In this document: piece by piece, positions 31,761-43,710 of the stretch | Numbering within the stretch: the first letter of the stretch is position 1 | How the letters are laid out: each line of letters starts with the position of its first letter | DNA from: Amaurobius ferox | Taxonomy: Eukaryota; Arthropoda; Arachnida; Araneae; Amaurobiidae | Assembly: GCA_951213105.1 (NCBI GenBank) | Contig: OX578136.1 | Location: 74,280,730-74,344,729 of the forward strand | DNA: 64,000 nt | Direction: 5' to 3' | The notes under the pieces: generated by a model | What the model saw: only the letters and a program-made list of their open reading frames with translations | The model's database searches: none | Told to the model about the DNA's origin: nothing | Position numbers and translations under genes: made by a program

Positions 31761-33857
31761 AGGTCAAACACGTTTCCGGTATACTCATGATTTTACTTCG
31801 AAAACAGCCCGTTTTTTGGCCACTTACTTCATGCACATGGTAAAGAATGTTATTCGTGTTCGACCACGCAAAGGTTGAAGGCGTGTTTAGGCATTTATTT
31901 TATTATGTTTACATTATAATATAATAACATTATTATAATATGTTTAGGTATATATTAGGCCCCGCCGAACGTTTCAGACCTCGCTAAACTTTATCAGAGG
32001 AGGCAAACCTCAATCTGGAAAATTTTAAATTATTTTTCTAACTTCATATTTTACTAAATACCAGAAAATGCAATTTTTAGTTATTAAAACAGAAAAAAAT
32101 TGAAAGAAAATCCTATAAACGTAAATGCCACATTTTAGTTCAATCTTGTTCACATTTTCCTTACCATAGAGCCATAAACTATCTTGCACACAAAACAAGC
32201 TCATCCTTACCCCCAGGAAACATGTTTTCGTATGGCAAAAATACCTCTTTGCCAGAACTTTTTCTATTGACCACTTGGTTCAAAGAGGAAAAGAATATTT
32301 GCAGCCATGAGATTGGCATTTCCAAAAAATAGCTATTCTCCAGTAATAACTATAAAGGATAATAACGAAGTGGAAGGACTTATTTGGTCTATTGTATGCC
32401 AAAGAACTCTTATCTGTGATTGCTCCTTGATTCTATATACCAATGCCGTCTTTTCAGGAGATAAGATACACTGTATAATAGTGTATTCACAGTGTAATAG
32501 TAGTGTAATCCACTGCATAATAATGTAACGGATACACTGCATGATGGTGCATCCGTTTGAAACTGCAAACCCCGTGGGTAGCTCTCTATTCATGTGAGAG
32601 CAGGACGTTTGGCAGCTATCAGCGCATAGTCATTTGAGACCAGAGAGTTAGAGTTATAAATTGTGAGAAAATAAAAAATATAGGATTCGTAGGAACTTCG
32701 TGGAAAAATGTTTGCCTTTTGTAAGAGGACTTGGTATATGTTCAAATGGTGTGGTCTTAGAGTGATGCTTTTATGATAAATAGAACGCGATACTTTTGTG
32801 CTTCGATTTGTAATTTAAAAAACATGCTTATTTCTCATGGATAAATTTAAATTAGAACAGCAAAATTTCTTCTTACGTAAAAGATTCCCAAAATGGTGAA
32901 AGACCTGCATATTATATTATAAATCATGCAGGTTTTGATTTGAGCTCAACACTGGTAAGTATAATGACTCTACGCATCGCATTCTGGGAAATTGCATTGA
33001 TATGTTGTTTTTTAAATTAAATAATATAACTGTATCATATCGTTCTATAAAGGACTTGGTAAAGCATGACAATGCTATATTTTTTAACAAAAATGGGATT
33101 TTTCCAGAAATTGCTGTATGCAGTTAAATGTCATTTGATCGAAAAATCCCAGTTAGGCAAAGAGTGTCGCTAGTAATGTTATTACTCCAAGCTCTTTATT
33201 TACACACTTATGTTATCTTAATTAAACTTCTTTTTACATATCTTACACAGCTGATGGCATGGATATCCAGATTCATATAAATTTATATATGAAATCTAGG
33301 TTTCGTTACACATTCTAACTCCAATTCTGATTTTATTGTTTTGCAACTTTATGTTTTATCCTCAATGAATGTGGGTCAGGTCTGGATACTAGTTCTGAGA
33401 TTGGTCCAGAAAAAATGGGGCGTGGTCGTCCCTTTCAACTTCCACCCACCATACACATTATTGATAAGGAAAAACAGAAATATAATGGGCCCAGCCCACG
33501 GGAAATCTCTAGAGATCCCAACGGCCATATCCGGGTCTGGTGTGGATAATCAGAAATATGCTAGACAGCATCCAGTAAAGTACCTTGAGAGAGCATAACG
33601 TGACCGACTCTTGAAATGCCCCGTAATCCCCTTCGTTTTCAAAATTCAATTGCTCCTCGAAGGGAGAAAATGTAATATGTAGACGATGCTATCTGGTACA
33701 TCATCATTGAAGTGAGTTCAGGAGTCAAAGAGCTGAAGTTATGTAACTGGTAAAATAGAGTGGCGCAGGATAAAATATTTTTGTATACTTTATCGTGCAA
33801 TAAATAAAACTGTTGATTTCTTTCTTTCGACCCAGACCGTCTGACCTACCCGAAGGT
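31761..33857. other. Intergenic, no gene recognised
   Basis: Contains the small 22-bp tandem repeat at 32467-32550 and otherwise anonymous sequence. Short ORFs show no family motifs. Confidence 0.6.
32467..32550. repeat. Imperfect 20-22-bp tandem repeat, four units
   Basis: TACACTGTATAATAGTGTAT, CAGTGTAATAGTAGTGTAAT, CACTGCATAATAATGTAACG and TACACTGCATGATGGTGCAT follow one another. Each unit is itself partly palindromic (CACTG...TAGTG). Confidence 0.65.
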
Positions 33858-34147
33858 GTTGTTGTTGTTGAAACCCAGACCGTCCGACCTACCAGAAAGG
33901 TGTAAGGTAACTGTTTGGACGGTCGGGAAGTGCCACCCAATTTAGACCGGAACCCAGTGGGGGAGGCATCCACAGGGACCGTACCCTCCTTCCCCTACCA
34001 CCAACCTCTCGGAAGGACTTTCGGACCCACATGTTTAACGTGATCGTACTCCGCATGAACACGGCGGCAGTTTTGGCAGTGGCTGGAATCGAACCCGGGC
34101 CTACCGAGTGCAACTCCAGCGCGCTAACCAATGGGCTACCGCGCCCC
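33858..34147 (-). mobile_element. tRNA-derived SINE, copy 1
   Basis: On the minus strand the head GGGGCGCGGTAGCCCATTGG, TTAGCGCGCTGGAGTTG and the B box GGGTTCGATTCC form the tRNA-like promoter. An unrelated body follows (GGGTACGGTCCCTGTGGATG, CCCACTGGGTTCCGGTCTAA). A (AAC)n tail at 33858-33871 closes it. Length about 290 bp. A partial copy of the tail block (CCAGACCGTCTGACCTACCC) repeats at 33832-33853. Confidence 0.88.
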
Positions 34148-34490
34148 AATTACCCGAAGGTGTGGAAGACCCAGACCGACCGGCTCGTCAGCAAGGACAT
34201 GAGCAACCGATTAGTCGGCCGGGGCTACCCGAAGGTGTAAAGTAACTGTTTAGATCGCCGGGACATCGCCACGTAATTTTGGACTGGAACCCAGTAGGGC
34301 AACCCGCACAGGGGTCGAACCTCCTCTCCCTACTATCAACCGCTCGAACGGACATTCAAATCCATACATTTAACGTGCTCGTACTTCGCATGAACACGGG
34401 GACGATTTAGGCAAAGCCCGAAATTTGAATTCGGATGCTCCGAGTGCAATCCCTGTGTCTTAGCCACAGGATTACTCCGCTCCAAACCTG
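34148..34490 (-). mobile_element. tRNA-derived SINE, copy 2 (older, adjacent)
   Basis: A more diverged copy in the same orientation. It contains the body blocks ACTGGGTTCCAGTCCAAAAT and TAGGGAGAGGAGGTTCGACC, a CATGCGAAGTACGAGCACGT block, and a degraded head (GCGGAGTAATCCTGTGGCTA). Its tail-side block CCGAAGGTGTGGAAGACCCA is duplicated (34154 and 34227), so its 3' end is complex. It sits directly upstream of copy 1. Confidence 0.75.
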
Positions 34491-34499
34491 CTGTCTGTA

Positions 34500-34772
34500 A
34501 GACAATAACTAACAGCATTTCCTTGAGGAAAGCATATGTATGTCAGTTAGGTGACTACAGTTGAGGGACCAAAATAACAGCATGCGCTCTTAACAACCAC
34601 TAAGAGCGAACTGCCGATTGTTGGGCAGTTCGTTCTTAGTGGCTGTTAAGAGTACATACTATTCTTTTGGCCTGATATATATAGAGGCTTATAAAGCCCA
34701 CGAAACTATTGTAGTCACCTAACTAATATAGTCTTACTTTCTTCAAGGAGGTATTGTAAGTTATTATATCTT
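34500..34772. mobile_element. Palindromic foldback element
   Basis: AGTTAGGTGACTACA at 34545-34559 is mirrored exactly at 34710-34724. The centre is a second hairpin: CTCTTAACAACCACTAAGAG then CGAACTGCC against its complement, with an 8-base loop near 34617-34624. Outer similarity (CCTTGAGGAAAG against CTTTCTTCAAGG) extends the fold to about 34500-34772. No target duplication is clear. Confidence 0.8.
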
Positions 34773-35356
34773 TATTGAATTCAAGTTTGTGAATCTTTTG
34801 TGTAACTTTATTGGATTGTGCCCCCCCCCCCCCTGAGATTTTGAAAACTCAGAGCCTATGGTAACCTGGTGTTTGTCAGTATGAGTTAAATATTTGAGGC
34901 CCTAACTAATCAAGTTTTATTAATCACTAGCAGCATACCCGTTCTTCGCACAGAGCACATAATATAAAGAAACTTAAAAATCACAACCATGTGCAAATTC
35001 CTATAGATTACTAAATGATATTTTTAATCAAAATATTCTGTTAAAATATTTAATATAATGCTCCTAAAAAGAATTTTAAGAATCTCTGTTCTCGCTATAC
35101 AAAATTATCTCCACTGGCGGATCTGAAGAATAAAACATCCTGGCCCCTTTTGTAAGCAAAATTACAAAAAAAAAGGAATTAAATCAATATATGAAAAATG
35201 AAAGCATTAAAACTGTATGGGACCTGTACTACTTATATACGCGAATATTAGAAAATGTAACCTGTAATTAGTACATTACACGTATAAATTGAAAATATCA
35301 ATAAACCCGTAATTGATTCCAATATATGCCAAAATGAAAGTACTAAAATTATATGG

Positions 35357-35360
<4 letters not shown>

Positions 35361-35400
<40 letters not shown>
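35361..35400. repeat. (TA)n microsatellite at 5' side of RT element
   Basis: About 40 bp of TA between host-repeat sequence and the first codons of the RT ORF. Confidence 0.95.
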
Positions 35401-35403
<3 letters not shown>

Positions 35404-36726
35404 CCTAAACAACTTCTTCAGTCTATATCATTTGATTTTGATAAATTCATATATCAACTTGCTTGTTCACATTCCATTCCTATTGAAGCATTCCATCTAT
35501 GGAAGTATACTACCTTACATCTACTTAAAAATGTTATTATAAACACACACATTAAATTAACGAAGCCTAAGTATCCTAATAAACAACTCATATCTGCTAT
35601 TAAAGAACTACAACAACATTTTGTCATAACTTATGTAGATAGAGCTTCTAATAATTATGCCATCATTTGTAAAAAATATTATGTTTCTCTGTTACAGAAT
35701 TACTTAAAAAATAATCAAATTTTTAAACCCATTAATAATCAGTCTATCAAAATCAAAACTAAAATGCTAAAATTATATACACAATTAAATATTAATTGTA
35801 AGTTTTTTAAATTTCCTTTTGTTACTTTGGTTCCTAAATTCCATAAATCACCTCTCAGTTTTAGAACAGTCACTTGTGGACATAATACCTTTACCACTAC
35901 AGCTAGTAAATACTTGCTTAACTGTTTAAATAGAATTAATGAATCTCTTAAATTTAGGAATTCAGGATATTTCATTTTGAACAATAGTTTTGATTTAGTA
36001 AATCACCTTAGCAAGCTTCCACAAATTCTTGGTTTCCATACCTTTAATTTTAAAGACCTATTTAATAATATTGTCATTAAAGATTTATATAAAGTTATTA
36101 TCTCTCTTTATCAAGACCATCTATCTGTTGCATTTAATGTCAAAAACTTTCCTATGCTCTTACACTTTGTGTTATACAACAATTATATTATCCAAGGTGA
36201 TAACATTTATATACAAACATCTGGCGTACCACAAGGTGGCTGTAGTAGTAGTATACTCGCTAACTTATATCTTTATTATTATGAATGTCATTTTAACTCT
36301 AATTCATATATTATATATAGATATGTTGACGACTTAATTTGTATTATCATTGATGATTCCTATCCAATTAATATTGATTTTTACCCATCTAACCTAGAAT
36401 TAATTCCTAATGAGCCTAGCGTTAGCCAAACTGTAAATTTTTTAGACCTAAATTTAGATACCCTCAATAATCATGTAATCACCAATCTAGATGACAAAAA
36501 AGATTCTTACAACTTCACTATCATAAAGCTGCTATCATATCAATCTTGTAATTCTATTCAATTGTTTAGAAACATCATTTTAAACCAGCTATTTCGAATA
36601 CATCGACTTTCTGATCCTCGGTTTCACTTTCTCCACATCAGTAATCTTGAACGCATTTGTCAAAATTACCAATATCCGGAAGTATTTGTAAATAATATTA
36701 TTAATAATTTCAAATATACCACGTAA
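35401..36726 (+). CDS. Reverse transcriptase of a Penelope-like retroelement, 5' truncated
   Basis: An open frame of about 440 codons enters from the (TA)n tract and ends TAA at 36724-36726; the only ATG in frame lies before the microsatellite, so the true N-terminus is missing. RT motifs in order: VDRASNNYAIICKKYY (finger, DKG-like position), VPKFHKSPLSFRTVTCG, FNFKDLFNNI (first catalytic Asp), SGVPQGGCSSSILANLYLYY, YRYVDDL (catalytic Asp pair) and VNFLDLNLD. The telomerase/Penelope-type RTs share the K-H-K-P-like and FDFKDLYTN-like blocks. No GIY-YIG endonuclease is seen after the RT; a permuted N-terminal one could have been lost with the 5' end. No stops in 1.3 kb suggests recent insertion. 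Group assignment is tentative. Confidence 0.8.
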
Positions 36727-37520
36727 TCATTTTACACATGCATTATTTATCTTTGATTCGATAACTCAATTTTGAGAATTTACCCATTCTTATCACCTAA
36801 CTTACCACTTGGCCTGAGTCTAATACTGTTTACTATTTTCGAATGACTGTTTTCCACTTTTCCTGAGTCCTATACTGATTACTATTTTTGAAAGTCTCCA
36901 TACATATTATGTATCGTTCAAACGTATTCATTCCGGTACCCACTCGCATTGACGAAGTGAGGTGAAATGCTCAGTCGCCTGTTCAACTTACACGCGGTGG
37001 CAATGCTTGTGAGTTCATATTTCTGTTCGAGGAAGTATTATTTTTCTGATTTGTAATTCAATTGATTTATTTTTCTCCTTCCACTATCCAGTAGACAGTT
37101 CCAATGGTGTCTATAGTTAAATACTATCGCCATTGTCAGAAACTGGCTATTCTATCGGTTTTAATTCGAATTGTATGGCTGTCCTGATGAGAATGCAATT
37201 TCGAACTAACCGCCATTTTTGTGTAGTTTCAATTGATTGTTCTCTATGTCTTAATCTTTTATCTTGAGCTAATTATTATTGCCTTTTCTCATTTTTGCCG
37301 TGTTTTATTTTTATTTTTATTTATATTTACATTTATATACTTTTACTTGTGAACTTTGTATCCTAATATTCTTCTCATCCCCCTTACCATTGTAGTGATA
37401 TGTTACCTTCTATCTTTATCCTTAGTCTTGGTCTATAGTTACTCATTTGTAACAGATATGCTAGTGATGGGTTTTTTGTACATACAGTAGTTTATGCGTA
37501 ATTTTCGATTAAAATCTTTC
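36727..37520 (+). other. 3' sequence of the RT element
   Basis: About 800 bp from the stop codon to the terminal (TA)n, including two hammerhead-like motifs (36949-36968, 37184-37205). Its last 120 bp (37400-37520) recur at 14576-14699. Confidence 0.75.
36949..37205 (+). ncRNA. Two hammerhead-like motifs
   Basis: TTGACGA-N8-GAAAT at 36949-36968 and CTGATGA-GAATGCAATTTC-GAAC at 37184-37206. Both follow the CUGANGA...GAA pattern of the hammerhead core, and both have CGCC a few bases on. In the second, GAA/TTC can close a stem II. Neither is a perfect core (first lacks C3; second has C where A15.1 is expected), so cleavage activity is doubtful. Such motifs are known in Penelope-like elements. 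Confidence 0.35.
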
Positions 37521-37738
<218 letters not shown>

Positions 37739-37854
37739 AAATATGTAATAATTAGAATTATGTAAAAATAAAAAAAAATAAAAATACAATTCAAGCAATA
37801 TTAACATCACCATAGAAGCAAATTCACGGCCACAATGCCGACAATCGAGTATCT

Positions 37855-37962
37855 ATAAATATATATATATAGTATCTATATAGTATGTATCTATATATAT
37901 ATAGTATCTATATAGTATGTATCTATATATATAGTATCTATATAGTATCAATATAGTATCTA

Positions 37963-37995
<33 letters not shown>
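37855..37995. repeat. (TA)n and AGTATCTATATAGTATGTAT repeats
   Basis: Short tandem units of AGTATCTATATAGTATGTAT (about 37870, 37901, 37936) followed by a pure TA run at 37969-37993. Confidence 0.85.
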
Positions 37996-37996
<1 letters not shown>

Positions 37997-38137
37997 TACT
38001 ATAGCTTACTAAAATATGAAGGATACTATGCAAATATGATTAAATAAAGAATTTAAAGTTATTAAGTAAATGGACTGAAAATGCAAAATACATTTAATTT
38101 ATTGCGCAAATGCAGCTCATAAATAAAATGATTTCAA

Positions 38138-38815
38138 TAATAATAGAAGTTTGAAATTCCAATGAACGAAAAGTAAGAAGATGTAACACGATAAATCTAA
38201 CTTTTTAAAACACCCACAGAATAAAATATAATACAGCAAATCAACAATCAAATGGATAAAAATACAAAACACAAGCTATCAAGTTACAGAAAATCAACAA
38301 AATTAAAAGGTATGGAAACAAAAAAAGAAAAACTTTAACTAAATTCAACTATATAACTGGCTTACAAATCAAAAGTAAAAATCAACTAATCCTCAAGCAA
38401 ATGGAAAAAAATAAATAAAATAAATATCGAATCAACAAGTCAATGAAAAATATCATAATACAAAGGTATGGAATCGAAATAAGTATAACAAACGAAATCA
38501 AGCACAAACGCCATACACGTGGACGAGGCTCTAAGCCTAAATCATGAATTGTTAACCTCTACAAAAATCTAATCATGTCCAAGTTTTTTGTAGAAGCAAA
38601 CACAAAAATGTATGTTTCTGAAGAAATAGATAGATTATATCTACAAACTATTTCTACTTGGACGACATACATAAAGAAGGAATAAAATAAAAAAAAATGA
38701 ATACCTGAAAAAAGCACAGCGTATGTACAATCGAGTCGATACAGGGAACACTGATAGAAGAGACCAGTGTTGCCATTTGTAAAGAAAAAATTTCATTGGA
38801 ATTTCAAACTTCTAT

Positions 38816-38822
<7 letters not shown>
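38138..38822. repeat. Inverted 27-bp arms around 630 bp
   Basis: TAATAATAGAAGTTTGAAAT then TCCAATG at about 38138-38164 is the complement of 38796-38822. The right arm runs into a (TA)n tract (38821-38891). The enclosed AT-rich sequence has no ORF. Probably a small inverted-repeat element or an inversion. Confidence 0.65.

Positions 38823-38891
<69 letters not shown>
38821..38891. repeat. (TA)n microsatellite
   Basis: About 70 bp of TA adjoining the right arm of the inverted repeat. Confidence 0.95.
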
Positions 38892-38894
<3 letters not shown>

Positions 38895-39489
38895 CGTACT
38901 ACTTATATTGTCGCAGATTAGAAAATATGCCTGTGTGTTAAAAGATTACCCGTATTATGATATGAGTCTCAAAAATCTTTGCCATAATGAAACAGATGAC
39001 GTAATAAATTGAAAATATTAATAATCCCCGTAACCTTTATACCAGAAGGTCGTAATTGATTCCAATATATGGCAATATATATCAAAATATATGCCAATAT
39101 ACCTGTACTATTTATATTCTCGTAGATTAGAAGACATACCCGTGCATTTGTAGAAGATTACTCGTACAATGTACAATATATGAGTTTAAATAATTTTTGT
39201 CATAATAAAACAATGGCATAATAACTTGAAAATATCAATAATCCCTGAATTAATAATCCCCGAAAATATCAATAATAATAATGTTTAAACCTGAAGACCG
39301 TAATTGATATTATCCAGTCAAAAATACAATGTCAATAGAATTTAATTTATATACATATCTTTATTATTCAAATCGGAAAAAATTTAATAAAAATTCTATG
39401 CCGCATAACACATTGGATTTCCATCCTTTGCTGAACGACATGATATCATTTGCTTCAAATAAATTGATATAAATCATATCGTCTGAATA

Positions 39490-39960
39490 ATGCTATCTCC
39501 ATGGAAGGTTTGGCGACATTTTCGTCAATTTAGTGACAATTTAAAAAATCGCCAAATTTATAGCCAAGTGAGACTGAAGTGACCAAGTGAGATAGTCCCA
39601 TTTTACGACAAATTGACGAAACATCATCACAATACTATCCCCTAGCAAAAGACAATTAATTTCATTTATTAAGCGCAATTTTATCAATTTCATGATATTT
39701 TTATGGATTTACAAACATTTTTATCAATTTGGTGACATTTTAAAAATTCGCTAAATGTGTTACTAAGTAGGATGGATGGAGTGACCGACAAACACTACCG
39801 AAACATCATTTCAGTACTCTCTTCTAAGAAGACGAATTTAATTTCATTGATTTGCACCGTTTTTATCAATTTGGCGACATTTCCGTCAATTTGGCAAAGT
39901 TTAAGAAAAGTTGCCAAGTTAGCGATATCCCGCTAAATTCGTAGCTCTAAATTTGCAGAT
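39490..39960. repeat. Degenerate GGCGACATTTT...CAATTTGGCGAC tandem blocks
   Basis: Units with GTCAATTTGGCGACATTT recur near 39512, 39715 and 39863, with GCGATATCCCGCTAAATTC at the end. Wording resembles the U3 tip of the LTR family at 50494 and 54681 (TGCCAGATTTGGCGATTTAT), so it may be an old LTR derivative. Confidence 0.45.
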
Positions 39961-40928
39961 CTGAAGAATAAAACATCCTGATCTCATTTGTATATACAAA
40001 ATGAAAACACTAAAATTGTATTAGAAGATATATCCGTTCTACTCTTTTTCTGTTTCAGCAATCGGATAAATGAATTTATTGGGTAAACGCAATATATGAG
40101 TTTATTAGCTAAACACAATATATAAGCTTAAAAACTCTTTGCAAAAATAAATGAAAGTGATGTACGCAAGCTACAATTAATATAATTAAAAGAAAAATCT
40201 AACCGTTCGTTTATAATATATATTTTTATATCCATTTATTTATTATTCAAATTGAAAAAATAATAATAATAATCAACAAACAGATTTAATTTAATTGCGT
40301 TGCTGAGCAACATGATATAAAATAGAATCTTCCTCATAAAATGCGAAATTAAATAACCATTTTGATTTCTTTATTCTTTTCATCGTTGAGTAAAAGCTTG
40401 TGAAAAATAAACCATGGAGATAGATTTTCCATTTAAATTCATGTTTCAAACAATTCATGTTTTCAGATAGTGACTAATTAGAGCAAAAATCTTCCACCAA
40501 CCTCAGAAATAAAGTTTTAATTTACTTTCACGTTTCAAACAAATGATTTTCAATCTTTCCGTTTGGATGAACCACGGAATTAGAGAGTAGAACTCCTAGA
40601 GAAAAGTTTCGTTTTTCATCAATATCTCGATAACCCTTGGTCTTAGAAACTCGAAACTTGGATTAAATTTATGGAGGGGGTGGGGGCTATTTCAAGGCTA
40701 TTCACAAAATTTCATTAAATTCGGTTCAACCGTTCTCCCGGGATGCTGAGACAAACGAAAGTTTCGTTATTTACTAATATCTCGAGAACCACTGGTTGTA
40801 GACACTCAAAACATGGACTAAGTTTTAAGTGGGGCTATTTCCAGGCTACTCACAAAATTTCATCAAATTCGATTTAACCGTTCTCTCGTGATGATGGGGC
40901 AGACAGATTTTCAATTTTATTTATATAG

Positions 40929-41399
40929 ATAATAACATTTGGTATGTCGTTGTATTTTGTGGTACATGTTAGTTCTTTGAAGTTTGAGATTTATCGGGTT
41001 AACCGCCCGAAAAATCTCCGGGGAGCGGGAGGCAAACTAAATATTTTGTTTTCCATATCTTCATATATCATTTCTTCGAAATTTAATGGGTTCCTGGGGT
41101 TTATGACCCCCAAATTCCTCCTTGGCGGCGCCGCTGGCTCTAAACCATATTGGGCACATCACAGAAATGTACTAAATTTGAGGGAAGAAGTCGGAAAAGG
41201 AGTAGCTAGAAAGTTCAAATTTGGTATTTTGTTATATTTTACTGTATATCTTGATTCTTTGGGATTTGAACCTTATCGGACTGGCTCATCCTAGGCCTGC
41301 TATAAGGATGTACTCTTTTTCTGGGAATAACTTATGAACCTCAGCAGCTAGAAAGACAAAAGTTGATATATCACTGTCCTTTGTGGTATATTTTAATTT
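40929..41399. repeat. Dispersed repeat with CTTATCGG blocks
   Basis: ATTTGGTATGTCGTTGTATT (40938), ATTTGGTATTTTGTTATATT (41219) and ATTTTGGTATGTCGTTGTTT (42301) each neighbour a TTATCGG block (40991, 41273, 42217) and a TCCTAGGCC or TCCTGGGCC block. Three degenerate copies of one family. Confidence 0.5.
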
Positions 41400-42185
41400 T
41401 TACTTTCCCTGCAATACATGGTAATGTATAGGGAAAGTATTGGAATCATGCCGAAAATCACAACTCGAGTTTTCGACGGATCTACACGTTTCGAGACCTC
41501 TAGAATACGAAAAAACTATTTTTAGCGTGACGTCTCTGTGTGTGTCTGTCTGTGTGTCTGTCTGTCTGTGTGTCTGTCTGTCTGTGTGTCTGTCTGTCTG
41601 TCTGTGCAGATTTTGTATCCCCTCGAACTAAAAAACTAATGGACCGAATTTCACAAAATTTGGTAGGTAAGTTACTTGTGAGCGATTCTGGTGCTGATTA
41701 GTTCTGAGTACAATTCGGGATAAAAGAACCCGGCTTTTCTTCGAAATGGCTCGCAAAAGCTTGTATCCACTCTAACTGAAAAACTAATGGACCGAATTTC
41801 ACAAAATTCGGTAGATGAGTCACTTGTGGGATACCCTGGTGCTGATTAGATTTTGGTACGCTTCGGAAAAAAATGACCTGCCTTTATTTGCAAAATGGCC
41901 CGCAAAAATCGTCCAAATCTAAACTAAAGAACTGGGTATACTCAAATATATCCATTAAATGCTGATTTAATACGTAATTTTTAACGACGAAAAGAATAAG
42001 ATCAACCCCATTACACTAGGAGTAGCCGTTCTCGAGATATTTTAGTTTTTCGTACTTTCCCTACGCCACCTTTGAAAATAAGCCCCGTTACCAAATGAGA
42101 ACGAAAATTGAATTAAAAGTGAAATAAATTTAATTAAAATAAAGAGAACGTTAATATAAGTCTGCAGGGAAAGTCATGTGCTGCT
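41400..42185. repeat. Dispersed repeat with palindromic start and CTGT microsatellite
   Basis: Begins with a hairpin (TACTTTCCCT...AGGGAAAGTA, 41401-41430), has a (CTGT)n/(GT)n run at 41536-41607, and two copies of ACCGAATTTCACAAAATT (41644, 41791), and ends in a CTGCAGGGAAAGTCATGTGC block. An inverted copy occupies 58330-59040. No protein-coding frame. Confidence 0.8.
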
Positions 42186-43322
42186 CACATCAGATTTTTT
42201 TTTTTATTTTTAACCTTATCGGGCAAGCCCGTCCTGGGCCCACTACCGGAATGTAGTTGGATTTTGGAAATAACTCGAGAACTGCATTAGCTAGAAAATC
42301 TAATTTTGGTATGTCGTTGTTTTCATAATAAATCTGCTTTATGAAACACGATAAGTTTAAAATTTTGGGGGAAATGATAAACAATTCATTAACAAACTTG
42401 AAAAAATATCGTGTTTTTGATTTTGCACAAATAGGAATGTCTAAGTTACGAGAGTGAATTATCTTGCGATACATATAAATACAAATTCTAAACGAGATAT
42501 ATTTAAAATTTCATAATCCGATCGACCATACGGCAAAATATACTGAAAAATAAAATATTTCAAACTTATTTAAGTGCTGCGGAACAAAGACGTTCGATGT
42601 CTGGAAGAAATTCGAAACTAACATTATGAGATTAAGAATCATAATTTTGGCAATTTCACATATGAAATGTAATTATAGAAATTTTAGTATTTTCGGGGTA
42701 TCAATGAATAATCAACTTATTCAAATGCAAAACACATGATTTAAAGCAACATATGTATTTATAATCATATAAACAAATAACGAGTTTTCGAATATTTGTA
42801 TTTATGTTATGGTGCAGAATAAATAACATGTTCAACGTGTAAATTGTCTAATTTTATTATAAAAAAGGATATGCAATAGAAGGTGACGCATCAAGATGAA
42901 TACTATTTAAAAAAAAAAAAACCTACCAAAATTCACAGTTTTGCATTTATAGGGAAGAGGAGCGGTTAAAAATGACCAGTTTATGTATTTTCACAGTCTC
43001 TAAAAAATAATGAACAAAAAAAATCTATACATTTTCAGAGGTACATCAAGCTACAATTTGATTCGAAAAGGAAGGGTGTGAAAATGTGTGGGTTGGAATT
43101 TAATAAATTTCGAAAGAAAATCGAGTAGGGTGTCTAATATAGTGTACCAATTCCCATTCATTTACTACACTATTTTGACTTTTCCCCCTAATTTTATATG
43201 GCTATACCTGTGAAACTATATGTCTGTGTACACTATGTTTATGAGTATTGTTATTTTTGTGTTCCCAACGGTCCGTTGTAATTGCTTTTCACACTTTGGG
43301 TCAGCTGGAAGGCTTGGGTATT
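42186..43322. other. Intergenic, no gene recognised
   Basis: One TTATCGG-family block at 42213-42330, then anonymous AT-rich sequence up to the LTR fragment. Confidence 0.6.
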
Positions 43323-43710
43323 GTTACGACGTATTCTCTCAAATCGTGGGCAAGGGCGGATCCAGGGGGAGGGCGCATAGGGCACGCGACCTCCCCGAGA
43401 ATAGGATTTCAAGCCAGAAAAAAAAAATCAAAATATAAAATTATTAGAAAAATAAAAATATAGGAAAGAAATAAAATAATTTACAGGAACGAAATATGCT
43501 TAAAAAATCCGACAACACAATCCAAAATAGAAAATATAAGCTGAACTCAAGGAAGTATCTTGAAACAAAAAAAAAATCGGTGGATGAGGTCGTGGCTTGG
43601 TCACAGCACAGTAGATGTTATTTATTTTCACAAATGAAATATATTTTGTTGAATAATGAAAAGAAAATTCAGAAACATTCGATGATACCCTAGCGATGTT
43701 CACACAGAAT

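Noticed and set aside
32307..32593. Two opposite-strand ORFs over 32307-32593
   Set aside because: Produced by the partly palindromic 22-bp tandem repeat, which is open on both strands.
34075..34147. Genuine tRNA gene on the minus strand
   Set aside because: A and B boxes are present, but no pairing acceptor stem is evident, and a long SINE body with an (AAC)n tail follows. It is a SINE head.
36029..36337. 102-codon plus ORF and 35739-35984 minus ORF within the RT
   Set aside because: Shadow frames of the RT coding sequence.
37184..37206. Active hammerhead ribozyme
   Set aside because: The core lacks the expected A at 15.1 and no convincing stem I or cleavage triplet placement was found, so only a hammerhead-like remnant is reported.
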